Assembly: GCA_947174945.1 (NCBI GenBank)
Contig: CAMWKZ010000020.1
Span: 1-43,387, forward strand
Direction: 5' to 3'
From: an uncultured Prevotellaceae bacterium
GTDB taxonomy: Bacteria; Bacteroidota; Bacteroidia; Bacteroidales; Bacteroidaceae
Length of the DNA stretch: 43,387 bases
Shown here: positions 24,180 to 32,383 of the stretch, piece by piece
Numbering within the stretch: the first letter of the stretch is position 1
Layout: each line of letters begins with the position of its first letter
Position numbers and translations under genes: made by a program
The notes under the pieces: generated by a model
Told to the model about the DNA's origin: nothing
What the model saw: only the letters and a program-made list of their open reading frames with translations
The model's database searches: none

Positions 24180-25079
24180 ATGATACTGATTGCAGACAGT
24201 GGAGGCACCAAGACCGATTGGACGTTGCTTCACTCCGTAGACTCCCAGAGTAGCACCGTCGTTGCTACCTTTCATACACAGGGCATCACCCCCATTCACC
24301 AGTCACAGGCGGTCATTCGTCAGATTCTTGGGCAGGAGCTGATGTCGCAGCTCTCTACCTTTCCTCGGGCACAGCTTATCCACTCAGGCGTGCTGGAGGC
24401 GCCGTTGCTCTCTAACATCAGCGTTTTCTTCTATGGCAGTGGCTGCACACCGGCCCACGTGCCCTTGATGAAGCAGATGCTGGGCGAGGTGTTCTCGCCC
24501 GACAAGGTTGAGGTGCATAGCGACCTGATGGCTGCCGCCCGTGCGCTTTGCCAGCGCGAGCCGGGCATTGCTTGTATCTTGGGCACGGGGGCTAACAGTT
24601 GCTTGTACGATGGTACGGCTATTGTGCAGAACACGCCAGCACTGGGTTACATCTTGGGCGATGAGGGCGGTGGTGCCGTGCTGGGGCGTTTGTTTATGAA
24701 TGCCATCTTTAAGAATCCGCAGTACGCCGCCATCCGCGATGCTTATCTGGCGGAAACCAAGCTGACGCAGGCCGATATTATAAATAAGGTATATCGGGAA
24801 CCGCTGGCCAACCGATTCCTTGCCACTACCTCTTTGTTCATAGAGCAGCATCTCGACGAACCGTTGCTCATCGACTTGGTGATATGCAATTTCCGCCAGT
24901 TCTTCCGCTGCAACATTGTGCCTTACCAGCACACCGACCTGCCTGTCCACTTTGTAGGCTCGATGGCGTTCCACTACGGTCGGCAGCTGGAGCAGGCTGC
25001 CCAGCTGGAGGGCTTCCGCATAGGCCACGTCATGAAGAGCCCTATGGAGGGTCTGATAGCCTATCATTCTAAATCTTAA
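24180..25079 (+). CDS. BadF/BadG-type ATPase, probable glucosamine or N-acetylglucosamine kinase
   Basis: A 299-aa protein of the acetate/sugar kinase superfamily. The phosphate-1 motif is ILIADSGGTKTDWTLL, the phosphate-2 region GIACILGTGANSCLYDG, and the adenosine region ALGYILGDEGGGAVLGRLFM. These match N-acetylglucosamine-kinase-like BadF proteins common in Bacteroidota. The likely reaction is phosphorylation of an amino sugar, possibly from peptidoglycan recycling or host glycans; exact substrate not seen. It is transcribed with the GH5 lipoprotein gene 17 bp downstream, suggesting a glycan link, though mannanase and GlcNAc kinase do not form a known pathway. Confidence 0.85.
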   Translation: MILIADSGGTKTDWTLLHSVDSQSSTVVATFHTQGITPIHQSQAVIRQILGQELMSQLSTFPRAQLIHSGVLEAPLLSNISVFFYGSGCTPAHVPLMKQMLGEVFSPDKVEVHSDLMAAARALCQREPGIACILGTGANSCLYDGTAIVQNTPALGYILGDEGGGAVLGRLFMNAIFKNPQYAAIRDAYLAETKLTQADIINKVYREPLANRFLATTSLFIEQHLDEPLLIDLVICNFRQFFRCNIVPYQHTDLPVHFVGSMAFHYGRQLEQAAQLEGFRIGHVMKSPMEGLIAYHSKS

Positions 25080-25096
25080 ACCCTGAATTATAACCG

Positions 25097-26383
25097 ATGA
25101 AGAAAGTCCTGTTGTTCCTGCTTACCGTAGCAGCCGTGATGGCTTGTCAGCCCAGACAGACTGATAGCCCTGATTTTGTACGTGTGGAGAATGGCCATTT
25201 CGTGCGTGGTGGTCAGCCGTATTATTATGTAGGCACCAACTTTTGGTATGGTGCTATCCTCGGTTCGGAAGGGCAGGGGGGCGACCGTCAGCGGCTTGTC
25301 CGTGAACTGGATGCCATGAAGCAGTTAGGCATTGACAACCTGCGCATCCTCGTTGGCTCCGACGGCGAGCGGGGCGTAACGACAAAGGTGGAGCCTACGC
25401 TGCAAATCAAGCCAGGCGTTTACAACGACACCATCTTGGCTGGCCTTGATTACCTGCTGATGGAGCTTGGCAAGCGTAAGATGGTGGCGGTGCTCTACCT
25501 GAACAATTCGTGGGAATGGAGTGGGGGCTATGGCTTCTATCTGGAGCACGCTGGCTTGGGTCGCCAGCCGCGTCCCGACGAAGTGGGCTATCCTGCCTTC
25601 ATGCAGGCCATGTCGCAATATGCCTCCAACGAGCGTGCCCACCAGCTGTTCTACGACTACGTGCGCTTCATCATTGGACGCACCAACCGCTACACAGGCG
25701 TGAAATATACCGACGACCCTGCCATCATGTCGTGGCAGCTCGGCAACGAACCACGCGCTTTCTCCAAGGAGGCACTGCCTGCCTTCGAGCACTGGCTGGC
25801 CGAGGCTTCCGCCCTTATCCGCTCGCTCGACAAGAACCACCTCATCAGCATCGGCAGCGAAGGTTCGTGGGGCTGTGAGAACGATTACGACTGCTACGAG
25901 CGCATCTGTGCCGACCGCAACATCGACTATTGCAATGTCCACCTCTGGCCCTACAACTGGGGCTGGGTCAACCCCGATTCGCTGGTAGAGCATCTGCCGC
26001 AGGCCTGCCAGAACACCAAGGAGTACGTCGACCGCCACTTGGCTATCTGCGCCAAGCTGAACAAGCCACTCGTCATGGAAGAGTTCGGCTATCCCCGTGA
26101 CGGCTTCAAGTTCGCCCTTGGCACCCCCACCACAGGCCGCGACGGTTATTATCGTTACGTGTTCTCACTCATTTCCGACAACGCCCATCAAAGCGGCCAC
26201 TTCGCCGGCTGCAACTTCTGGGGATGGGGTGGCCAAGCCAAGCCCCGCCACGAACAATGGCAGCCGGGCGACGACTACACCAACGACCCCGCCCAAGAAG
26301 CACAGGGCCTAAACAGCGTCTTCTCTACCGACAAGTCCACCCTTAAAGTCATCGCTGACGCTATAAGCCAAATAAAGAAGTAG
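25097..26383 (+). CDS. GH5 mannanase-like lipoprotein
   Basis: A 428-aa glycoside hydrolase resembling GH5 subfamily 7 endo-beta-1,4-mannanases. The lipoprotein signal is MKKVLLFLLTVAAVMAC (Cys 17). The (beta/alpha)8 landmarks are the N-terminal FVGTNFW-like YYVGTNFWYGA, the acid/base motif IMSWQLGNEPR (E218) and the nucleophile motif PLVMEEFGYPRDG (E329), plus aromatic subsite residues (NSWEWSGGYGFYL, WPYNWGW, FWGWGG). It would sit on the outer-membrane or surface and cleave mannan or mannosyl glycans. No SusC/D pair is next to it, so this is not a full polysaccharide locus in this window. Shares an operon with the kinase upstream. Confidence 0.9.
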   Translation: MKKVLLFLLTVAAVMACQPRQTDSPDFVRVENGHFVRGGQPYYYVGTNFWYGAILGSEGQGGDRQRLVRELDAMKQLGIDNLRILVGSDGERGVTTKVEPTLQIKPGVYNDTILAGLDYLLMELGKRKMVAVLYLNNSWEWSGGYGFYLEHAGLGRQPRPDEVGYPAFMQAMSQYASNERAHQLFYDYVRFIIGRTNRYTGVKYTDDPAIMSWQLGNEPRAFSKEALPAFEHWLAEASALIRSLDKNHLISIGSEGSWGCENDYDCYERICADRNIDYCNVHLWPYNWGWVNPDSLVEHLPQACQNTKEYVDRHLAICAKLNKPLVMEEFGYPRDGFKFALGTPTTGRDGYYRYVFSLISDNAHQSGHFAGCNFWGWGGQAKPRHEQWQPGDDYTNDPAQEAQGLNSVFSTDKSTLKVIADAISQIKK

Positions 26384-26410
26384 GGAATCCTTTTGTTAAT
26401 ACGTGATTTT

Positions 26411-26492
26411 TTCTGTATTGACTATAGTTTAATTGGGAACGCAGTATGTTCCCAATTGGATAAAAGCGTTAAAACTGATGATAGAATTTCAG
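26411..26492 (+). repeat. Dispersed repeat C, copy 2 (upstream of the CRISPR locus)
   Basis: Aligns with 5121-5200. It contains a strong hairpin AATTGGGAAC-GCAGTAT-GTTCCCAATT (26431-26457), which would lie downstream of tracrRNA on the minus strand and could act as a backup terminator. The small reading frame across it (26393-26635) is not convincing as a gene. Confidence 0.85.
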
Positions 26493-26557
26493 CTGCACTA
26501 CACGCCGGTTGGACTTTTTCTTTTCAACGAGAGCAGACAAAAATCAGCAATCTCTTT

Positions 26558-26645
26558 ATAAATAGAAACTCCCACCGAAGCGGGAGTATAGGTTTTACCC
26601 TTCGGCCATTATGGCCTTATTGTGATAAGATGTAGGAAATCTTAC
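26558..26645 (-). ncRNA. Predicted tracrRNA of the type II-C system
   Basis: Read on the minus strand from the start near 26645. The anti-repeat (26642-26619) pairs with the 5' part of the CRISPR repeat: 8 bp including two G-U, a symmetric UU/UU internal loop, then 10 bp (GAUGUAGGAA with UUCCUACAUC). Next come a small GGCCA/TGGCC hairpin (near 26617-26604), a GGTAAAACC linker, and an ACTCCCGC-UUCG-GUGGGAGU hairpin (26587-26568) followed by a T-rich run (TTTCTATTTAT), a good terminator. The length of about 88 nt fits II-C tracrRNAs. It is divergent from cas9, from an overlapping promoter pair. All elements are seen directly; processing is inferred. Confidence 0.88.
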
Positions 26646-26651
26646 TGGTTG

Positions 26652-26682
26652 CAAATTTAGAGAATTATTTTGTAATATCAAA
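26652..26682 (-). promoter_or_regulatory. tracrRNA promoter
   Basis: On the minus strand, TTTG (26682-26679), 19 nt, TAAATTTG (26659-26652), an exact Bacteroidota promoter layout, starting transcription just before the anti-repeat. It overlaps the cas9 promoter on the other strand (26669-26699). Confidence 0.8.
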
Positions 26683-26699
26683 AATAATCTGTACTTTTG
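26669..26699 (+). promoter_or_regulatory. cas9 promoter
   Basis: TTTG (26669-26672), 19 nt, TACTTTTG (26692-26699), about 27 bp before the cas9 ATG. It interlocks with the divergent tracrRNA promoter, so the two may compete for polymerase. Confidence 0.8.
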
Positions 26700-26726
26700 C
26701 CGTAGTATTTAACTAATATTATTACT

Positions 26727-29700
26727 ATGGAAAGAATCCTTGGAATAGACACAGGTATAAGTAGCCATGGGTGGGCTATAGTAGACAAGGGAGAAGGACG
26801 TACCCGACTTGTTGCAAAAGGTACGAATATCTTTTCCGAAGATGTTAAGAACGGGGAAAATGGCAAAGAATCTTCAAAAGCAGCAGAGCGCACAGGATAT
26901 CGCTCTGTCCGTAAACACTATTGGCGGAGAAGATTAAGAAAAATACGACTGCTAACAATATTAAGTAACCACCATTTATGTCCTCCTTTGGATAGCTCAA
27001 GTTTACGATTATGGAGGCTGAAAAAGATTTATCCAGACAACGAGTTGTTTATGGAGTGGCAGCGAACAGAGGATAAGAATGATATAAATCCATATAGATA
27101 CAGGTATATTTGTTTAACGCAAAAGTTGGATATGACAGATATTACCCAACGCTATATTCTTGGCCGTGCACTCTATCATATTAATCAAAGACGGGGCTTT
27201 CTTAGCAATCGTAAAGTCATGCCAAAAGAATCGGATGGTGCTGTGAAAGAGGGAATAAGTTCCTTAACCGCAAAGATGAATGAAGCAGGCTGCGAATATC
27301 TTGGAGAATATTTTTATCAACTCTACCAACAAGGAGAAAAAATCAGGAATCACTATACAGCTCGCAAAGAACATTACTTAAAAGAATTTCATGCAATTTG
27401 TGCGAAACAAGAACTTGGCGAAGAGCTAATCAAGAATCTGGAAAGAGCTATTTTTTACCAGCGTCCGTTAAAGTCGCAAAAAGGACAAGTTGGAACATGT
27501 ACTTTTGAAAAAGGCAAGTCTCGTTGTCCGTCATCGCATCCTATGTATGAGGACTTTAGGATGTACCAATTCTTAAACAGTATAAAGTTGCAGGTTTGTA
27601 CACAGTATGAGAATACGGAAAGAGGGCTTACGGATGAAGAAAAGGAAAAAGTTATTCCTTTGTTCAAACGTAAGTCAAAACGTACATTCCCATTTGAAGA
27701 TATTGCCAAGAAATTAGCAGGCAAGAATAACTATTGCTATTATAAGGATAGTAAGGATAAACCATATAAATTTAACTATCAAATGGACACGCCAGTGTCT
27801 GGAAGTGTGGTGAATGCTCAGCTGGAAGAAATCTTCGGTGAAGACTGGCTAAATAGTGTTGGCGAGGTCTACACCCTTGCTAAAGATAAAACGCGCTTTC
27901 AGATAATGAACGATGTGTGGCATGTGTTGTCCTTCTATGACGATGATGAAAAGTTGAAAGAGTTTGCAAAGAACCGTTTGCAAATGAATGACGAGCAGGC
28001 AAAGGCATTTAGCAAAATATCTCTGCCTCACAATTATGCTGCACTGAGTTTGAAGGCCATCCGTAAGATTCTTCCTTATATGCGCGACTATGGTTTGATA
28101 TATTCAGAGGCCGTATTCTTGGCTAATCTGGTGGAAGTGTTACCTCGGCATATCTGGGGAATCAAGGAAACGCGCGAGGCAGCCATAGAGACTGTTATTG
28201 AAGTCATGCACTCTTATGACAAGAATAATGTTGATGGCCTAACGCTGGAAATATGTGTAAAAGGGTTTTTGAAAGAGCGGTACAATGTCACTGATAGTGA
28301 TTTGAAGAAATTGTACCATCCTTCTATGATAGACCTATATCCTCGCCAGCGACCAAATGACGATGGTATCTATCAATTAGGCTCTCCTCGTATTAGTAGT
28401 ATCAGAAATCCGATGGTCATGCATTCGCTGTTTCGGTTGCGCAAAGTAGTCAATCTTTTGTTGAAAGAACGAAAAATCAACCCGGACACCAAGATTCATA
28501 TTGAGTTCTCCCGCGATTTAAACGATGCCAATCGGCGATGGGCTATTCAGGCTTGGGAGCGTGACAATGGGAAGGAACGTGAAAGATGCCGCAAGGAAAT
28601 AGAGAAGCATATTGCCAATCCTTCAGACAGGGATATTTTAAAGTATCAGTTATGGGAAGAACAAAACCATAAATGTCTCTATACAGGTAAGGAAATTTGC
28701 ATTACTGATTTCTTGGGCGACAATCCTCAATATGATATTGAACATACTATTCCTCGTAGTGCTGGTGGCGATAGCACAGAAATGAATCTGACACTTTGCA
28801 GTAGCAGGTATAATAGAGATGTGAAAAAGACCAAACTTCCTACACAGTTGGCTGAGCATGATGAAATACTTGAAAGAATAAAGGGATGGAAAGGAAAATA
28901 CGAAGATTTGGATAAATCTATTCGTAAACTGAAAGGCAGTCGTGGAACGACAAAGAAAGAAAAAGACGATATTATCAGAAAGAGGCATCTGTTATCATTG
29001 CAGCGTGATTACTGGCGTGGAAAGTATCAGCGATTTACTATGACGGAGGTACCAAAAGGATTTTCGCGCCGTCAGGGAGTAGACATTAGCGTGATTTCTC
29101 GTTATGCCCGAATGTATCTGAAGTCAGTGTTTAAACATGTATATGTTGTAAAAGCTATTGCTACGTCCGATTTTAGAAAGATGTGGGGAATACAGGATGA
29201 ATACACTAAAAAGAACCGTGACAACCATATCCACCACTGCATTGATGCTATTACGATAGCTTGTATAGATAAGGCGGAGTATGACAAACTGGCCCAGTTT
29301 TATAACGAACAGGACAGGGGTAAGAAGCCTGTCTTTAAAAAGCCGTGGCCGTCGTTTGTTGATGACATCAAGCAGATACAGGATGAACTGTTAATTGCCC
29401 ATTACTCTAAGGACAATCTGCCCAAGCAAGCCAAACGCGATGTAGGGAATAACAAGAGCGTAAAAATTGACACCGCAAGGGCCTCCTTACATAAGGCCAC
29501 CTATTACGGAGCAATAGAAGTGAATGGTAAAAGGAAATACGTTGTCCGTAAAAGGCTTGATAAATTAGAGGAGAAAGATGTCAAAAATGTTGTTAAAAAC
29601 ATAGTCGACAGTGAAGTGCGTTCTAAGGTGGAAAATGCGATTCGGCTTCATGGTTCACTAAAAAAAGCTCTAAAGAACACTATTTGGATGAATGAAGAAA

Positions 29701-30323
29701 AGCAGATACCTATCAGAAAAGTACGTGTTGAAGAGAAAATCACTCGTCCAATCGATATACGCCAGCAGCGCGACCAATCAAAACATGAATATAAACGGCA
29801 ATTCCATGTGCAGAACGACCGCAATTATATGATGGCGATTTATATCGGACAAGATAAAAAAGGGAAGGAGAAACGGGATTTTGAGCCGATTAATAACATT
29901 ACGGCGGCAAATTTCTATCGGCGAAGCAATGACAAAATTCCCGTAGACCACCAACTTGTACCATTACATAAAAGTGGATGTCCTCTTCGGTACAAATTAA
30001 AGACTGGTATAATGGTACTTTTATACGAGAATGGTCCAGAAGAAGTGTGGGACTTTGACAGGAAGAACTTGCAGAAGAGACTATATAAGGTGACGGGTAT
30101 ATCATCAACGGTTATACGAGGAAAATATGATTATGGAAGAATAGAGCTGGTACATCACCAAGACGCTCGTCTTAGCTCTGAAATAAAAAAGAAAAATGGG
30201 AAATTCAAGTCTAATGAAGAGTTTAGGTCTGGAATAGAGTTACTTCATACTCAATTCAAGGCTCTTGTCCAAGGAGTAGATTTCGAAATTAATGATTTAG
30301 GTGAAATAAAAAGGCTGATATGA
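26727..30323 (+). CDS. cas9: Cas9 endonuclease, type II-C
   Basis: An RNA-guided DNA nuclease of 1198 aa with the compact II-C build. RuvC-I is ILGIDTGISSHGWAIVD (D8), followed by an Arg-rich bridge helix (SVRKHYWRRRLRKIRLLTIL, ~60-79). The recognition lobe runs to ~570. RuvC-II is KIHIEFSRDLND (E593). HNH is DIEHTIPRSAGGDSTEMNL (H673) with N696 in SSRYNRDVK; RuvC-III is NHIHHCIDAITIACID (H837, D840). The C-terminus (~950-1198) is Lys/Arg-rich with a PAM-interacting region. All catalytic residues are present, so both nuclease sites should work. Its AT-rich DNA differs from the flanking GH5 and glycogen genes, suggesting transfer. No cas1, cas2 or csn2 gene adjoins. Confidence 0.96.
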   Translation: MERILGIDTGISSHGWAIVDKGEGRTRLVAKGTNIFSEDVKNGENGKESSKAAERTGYRSVRKHYWRRRLRKIRLLTILSNHHLCPPLDSSSLRLWRLKKIYPDNELFMEWQRTEDKNDINPYRYRYICLTQKLDMTDITQRYILGRALYHINQRRGFLSNRKVMPKESDGAVKEGISSLTAKMNEAGCEYLGEYFYQLYQQGEKIRNHYTARKEHYLKEFHAICAKQELGEELIKNLERAIFYQRPLKSQKGQVGTCTFEKGKSRCPSSHPMYEDFRMYQFLNSIKLQVCTQYENTERGLTDEEKEKVIPLFKRKSKRTFPFEDIAKKLAGKNNYCYYKDSKDKPYKFNYQMDTPVSGSVVNAQLEEIFGEDWLNSVGEVYTLAKDKTRFQIMNDVWHVLSFYDDDEKLKEFAKNRLQMNDEQAKAFSKISLPHNYAALSLKAIRKILPYMRDYGLIYSEAVFLANLVEVLPRHIWGIKETREAAIETVIEVMHSYDKNNVDGLTLEICVKGFLKERYNVTDSDLKKLYHPSMIDLYPRQRPNDDGIYQLGSPRISSIRNPMVMHSLFRLRKVVNLLLKERKINPDTKIHIEFSRDLNDANRRWAIQAWERDNGKERERCRKEIEKHIANPSDRDILKYQLWEEQNHKCLYTGKEICITDFLGDNPQYDIEHTIPRSAGGDSTEMNLTLCSSRYNRDVKKTKLPTQLAEHDEILERIKGWKGKYEDLDKSIRKLKGSRGTTKKEKDDIIRKRHLLSLQRDYWRGKYQRFTMTEVPKGFSRRQGVDISVISRYARMYLKSVFKHVYVVKAIATSDFRKMWGIQDEYTKKNRDNHIHHCIDAITIACIDKAEYDKLAQFYNEQDRGKKPVFKKPWPSFVDDIKQIQDELLIAHYSKDNLPKQAKRDVGNNKSVKIDTARASLHKATYYGAIEVNGKRKYVVRKRLDKLEEKDVKNVVKNIVDSEVRSKVENAIRLHGSLKKALKNTIWMNEEKQIPIRKVRVEEKITRPIDIRQQRDQSKHEYKRQFHVQNDRNYMMAIYIGQDKKGKEKRDFEPINNITAANFYRRSNDKIPVDHQLVPLHKSGCPLRYKLKTGIMVLLYENGPEEVWDFDRKNLQKRLYKVTGISSTVIRGKYDYGRIELVHHQDARLSSEIKKKNGKFKSNEEFRSGIELLHTQFKALVQGVDFEINDLGEIKRLI

Positions 30324-30448
30324 TAAAACAGACACTAATGTATACTTAGCCTGTATACTTATCTTTGGCTCCTGGGGGGGGAATGGTAAGTATTCTTAAA
30401 AAGGAGAAAAAAGTGCCAACAGAGCCTTTACAATTGGAATTTTTTTAA

Positions 30449-30456
30449 TAACTTTG
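30449..30456 (+). promoter_or_regulatory. Candidate promoter of the CRISPR mini-array
   Basis: TAACTTTG lies 84 bp upstream of the first repeat on the strand that gives crRNA matching the tracrRNA. A TTTA 18 nt upstream is a weak -33. The intervening 30324-30448 holds a run of eight G (30374-30381) and no gene that I can see. Confidence 0.45.
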
Positions 30457-30539
30457 CAATGAAATTCACATCAAGAGCCACTTCTTAGGGATTTAAATGT
30501 GGTGTAATTGCCTGTAATGTAGTATAATATAGTGCCTAA

Positions 30540-30637
30540 GTTGTGGTTTGATGTAGGAATAGATAAACAACTTTTGAATTTTACTCGGTCAATATTAACC
30601 GGTTGTGGTTTGATGTAGGAATAGATAGATAAACAAC
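30540..30637 (+). CRISPR. Two-repeat type II-C CRISPR array
   Basis: Repeat 1 is 30540-30571 (32 bp) and repeat 2 is 30602-30637 (36 bp), both beginning GTTGTGGTTTGATGTAGGAA and ending AAACAAC. Repeat 1 lacks one 4-bp GATA unit of the GATAGATA tract of repeat 2. One 30-bp spacer lies between (30572-30601), the normal length for this subtype. The plus strand gives the crRNA that pairs with the predicted tracrRNA. A spacer precedes its repeat in type II crRNAs, so the 30 nt before repeat 1 (30510-30539) could also serve as a guide. No third repeat follows. The array begins 216 bp after cas9. Confidence 0.9.
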
Positions 30638-30700
30638 TAACGTTTGGCGGATTCTGAATCATGCAAATTAAGGCAGTTATATGCAGAACGTAACTCTCAT

Positions 30701-30842
30701 TTTGCCTTTATTTAGCCTCCAGTATCTATTTGGGGTTGCTCGAGTATCTGTTTCGAGGTGCTTTAGTATCTGTTTACCCCCCTAAACAGATACTGTTTAA
30801 TGTCGATGTAGATACTCAAGCAACCCGAAAGAGATACTGGAG
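30701..30842. repeat. Palindromic AGTATCT element, copy 2
   Basis: Gapless match over 142 bp to 5227-5368, with the same inverted structure (axis near 30780). It lies 63 bp after the last CRISPR repeat and 54 bp before the 3' end of the DUF4143 gene. Nothing else is evident in 30638-30896. Confidence 0.87.
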
Positions 30843-30896
30843 ACTGCGGCTTTGTATATAACAGGCAAATATCGTGTATTCAAGGTACAGTTTCTA

Positions 30897-32105
30897 TCAG
30901 GTCAATCCTTCTGTGAGGAACTTCCTCAAGTGGAGATGAGTGATGCCGTTGTCATCGGCCTTGGTGACAAGGGGAGTCATAGAAATGACATACTTAGGGT
31001 AATTGTCCTGAATAGCACGGAGAGTTCCAAACTCCCGCTCCCGCGTCTTTTCGTCAGCAATGATATAAGAAACCTGAACATATACCCGCTTCCCTGCTGG
31101 TTTCGTGCAGACAAAGTCTATTTCTCCCGCTTGCAGTTGTCCTACCAACACTTCATAGCCAAGGCGGACGAGATGGTTATATACTATGTTTTCTATGACT
31201 TTCTCGATATCTCCCTCTCGTGTACCGCCCGCAAGGGCATTGCGGATGCCGTGGTCCTCAAAATAAAACTTATCGTTGCTTTCAAACAGCCGCCTGCCGT
31301 GAATGTCGTAACGGCTGACCTTGTGAATGGCATAGGCATTGCACAGGTATCTGGTATAATTGATAACAGCCGTTGAAGTCATATTTTCTCCCTGCGACTT
31401 CATGTATTTGGAAATGCTGTTGGCAGAGATTAGCTTGCCTGTGTTGTCGGAAAGGAAATGCACAAGATTTTCGAGGAAAGCCACATTACGAATCTGGTTG
31501 CGCAATACCACGTCTTTCAGCAACACCGTGTGATAGACATCCATCTGATAGTCGCGTGCATCCTGCTCGTCAAGTCCCATCTTCGACAAACCGGGTAGTC
31601 CTCCAAACTGAATATATTTAGCCAATGTATCGTCTGTATCTGGAAGATTGTGGAATTGCATGAACTCCTCATAACTCAGGGCTTGGATATAAATCTCCCT
31701 GTAACGCCCACCTATCAGCGTACTCAAATCGCTGCTGAGCATTTTAGAGTTAGACCCCGTTACAACAATTTCCACGTCAGGCTCTTCATAGTAGCTTCTG
31801 ACACTCCTTTCAAATGCCTCTATATCCTGAATCTCATCAATCAATATATAGTTTGTCTTTCCTGCCACGCGATGCGCATCAATGTAGGCATTCAGTTCCG
31901 TATAAGTCTTGATGCTGTCAAACTCCTTTTTCTCCTTATCAACATATATGACGTTAATCCCACTATCCACGCGGGTCTTATCTCTGAGCAAGCGCAGAAT
32001 GCAACTCTTGCCAACACGGCGTTGCCCTGTCAAGATGATAATAGTGTCCTTGCCCAGATACTTCTCAATCTGGTCTAAATAAAGTTGTCTTACAATCGCC
32101 TCCAT
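30897..32105 (-). CDS. AAA ATPase with DUF4143 C-terminal domain
   Basis: A 402-aa P-loop protein of the common bacterial ATPase-DUF4143 family, of unknown role (linked in the literature mainly by association to mobile and toxin-antitoxin-like loci). Walker A is ILTGQRRVGKSCIL (~26-39), Walker B NYILIDEIQDI (~87-97), with a sensor-like VVTGSNSKML. The C-terminus has the PD-(D/E)XK-like strand pattern GEIDFVCTKPAGKRVYVQVSY. The start chosen is the ATG at 32105: the longer TTG start at 32132 lies inside the promoter box. It is a single gene, adjacent to the CRISPR locus and the promoter duplication. Confidence 0.88.
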   Translation of the reverse strand: MEAIVRQLYLDQIEKYLGKDTIIILTGQRRVGKSCILRLLRDKTRVDSGINVIYVDKEKKEFDSIKTYTELNAYIDAHRVAGKTNYILIDEIQDIEAFERSVRSYYEEPDVEIVVTGSNSKMLSSDLSTLIGGRYREIYIQALSYEEFMQFHNLPDTDDTLAKYIQFGGLPGLSKMGLDEQDARDYQMDVYHTVLLKDVVLRNQIRNVAFLENLVHFLSDNTGKLISANSISKYMKSQGENMTSTAVINYTRYLCNAYAIHKVSRYDIHGRRLFESNDKFYFEDHGIRNALAGGTREGDIEKVIENIVYNHLVRLGYEVLVGQLQAGEIDFVCTKPAGKRVYVQVSYIIADEKTREREFGTLRAIQDNYPKYVISMTPLVTKADDNGITHLHLRKFLTEGLT

Positions 32106-32129
32106 GTATTCTATAATTGATATTTTGTG

Positions 32130-32137
32130 CAAAAGTA
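32130..32137 (-). promoter_or_regulatory. -7 box of the DUF4143 ATPase gene
   Basis: TACTTTTG on the minus strand fits TAnnTTTG and lies 25 bp before the ATG at 32105, which rules out the TTG start at 32132. Confidence 0.65.
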
Positions 32138-32201
32138 CGAATTTTATCTTTTATAAAAGACAAAAAGCAGGTGAATTTGGAAGAACTTACGCTAATATTG
32201 T

Positions 32202-32290
32202 CGATAAATGACGGTTCATATAAAATCATTTGGCAGTCCCGTTTTTTTTGTCTTACCTTTGCACTGGTTTATGAAACAGATATGGTCTAT
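32202..32290 (+). repeat. 88/89-bp promoter/start duplication, copy 2
   Basis: Same sequence as 11641-11728 with one added T in the T-run (eight instead of seven). The promoter (TTTG, 21 nt, TACCTTTG at 32254-32261) is retained, so it may still fire. Confidence 0.95.
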
Positions 32291-32354
32291 TGAAAGTAGT
32301 GAGGAATATAAATGGATTGGGTGTCAGAACAAAAGAGTAGGGAAGACGTGTTAA
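32271..32354 (+). pseudogene. 27-codon remnant behind the duplicated promoter
   Basis: MKQIWSI identical to the start of the binding lipoprotein at 11709 (first six residues), then unrelated residues to a TAA at 32352-32354 inside the terminator stem. Probably a by-product of the duplication rather than a working peptide gene. Confidence 0.5.
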
Positions 32355-32370
32355 ATCTTCCCTACTCTTT
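32332..32370. terminator. Bidirectional terminator after the glycogen operon
   Basis: A perfect 15-bp stem (32332-32346 with 32356-32370) closes a 9-nt loop 14 bp after the GH57 stop. Reading on the minus strand it is followed by a T-rich TTTTGTT; on the plus strand it would stop transcription from the duplicated promoter. Confidence 0.88.
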
Positions 32371-32383
32371 ATCGTGGTATTAA

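Noticed and set aside
26393..26635. An 80-codon open frame between the GH5 gene and cas9
   Set aside because: It spans repeat C and the tracrRNA on the opposite strand; the other copy of repeat C has no matching frame beyond the first codons.
30374..30381. G8 homopolymer downstream of cas9 as a phase-variation switch
   Set aside because: It lies outside any gene and not in a recognisable promoter spacer; it may be simple slippage sequence.
30324..30896. Possible cas1/cas2 or csn2 genes after cas9
   Set aside because: Both strands read in all frames show only short open frames; the stretch holds only a promoter-like box, the mini-array and the palindromic element.
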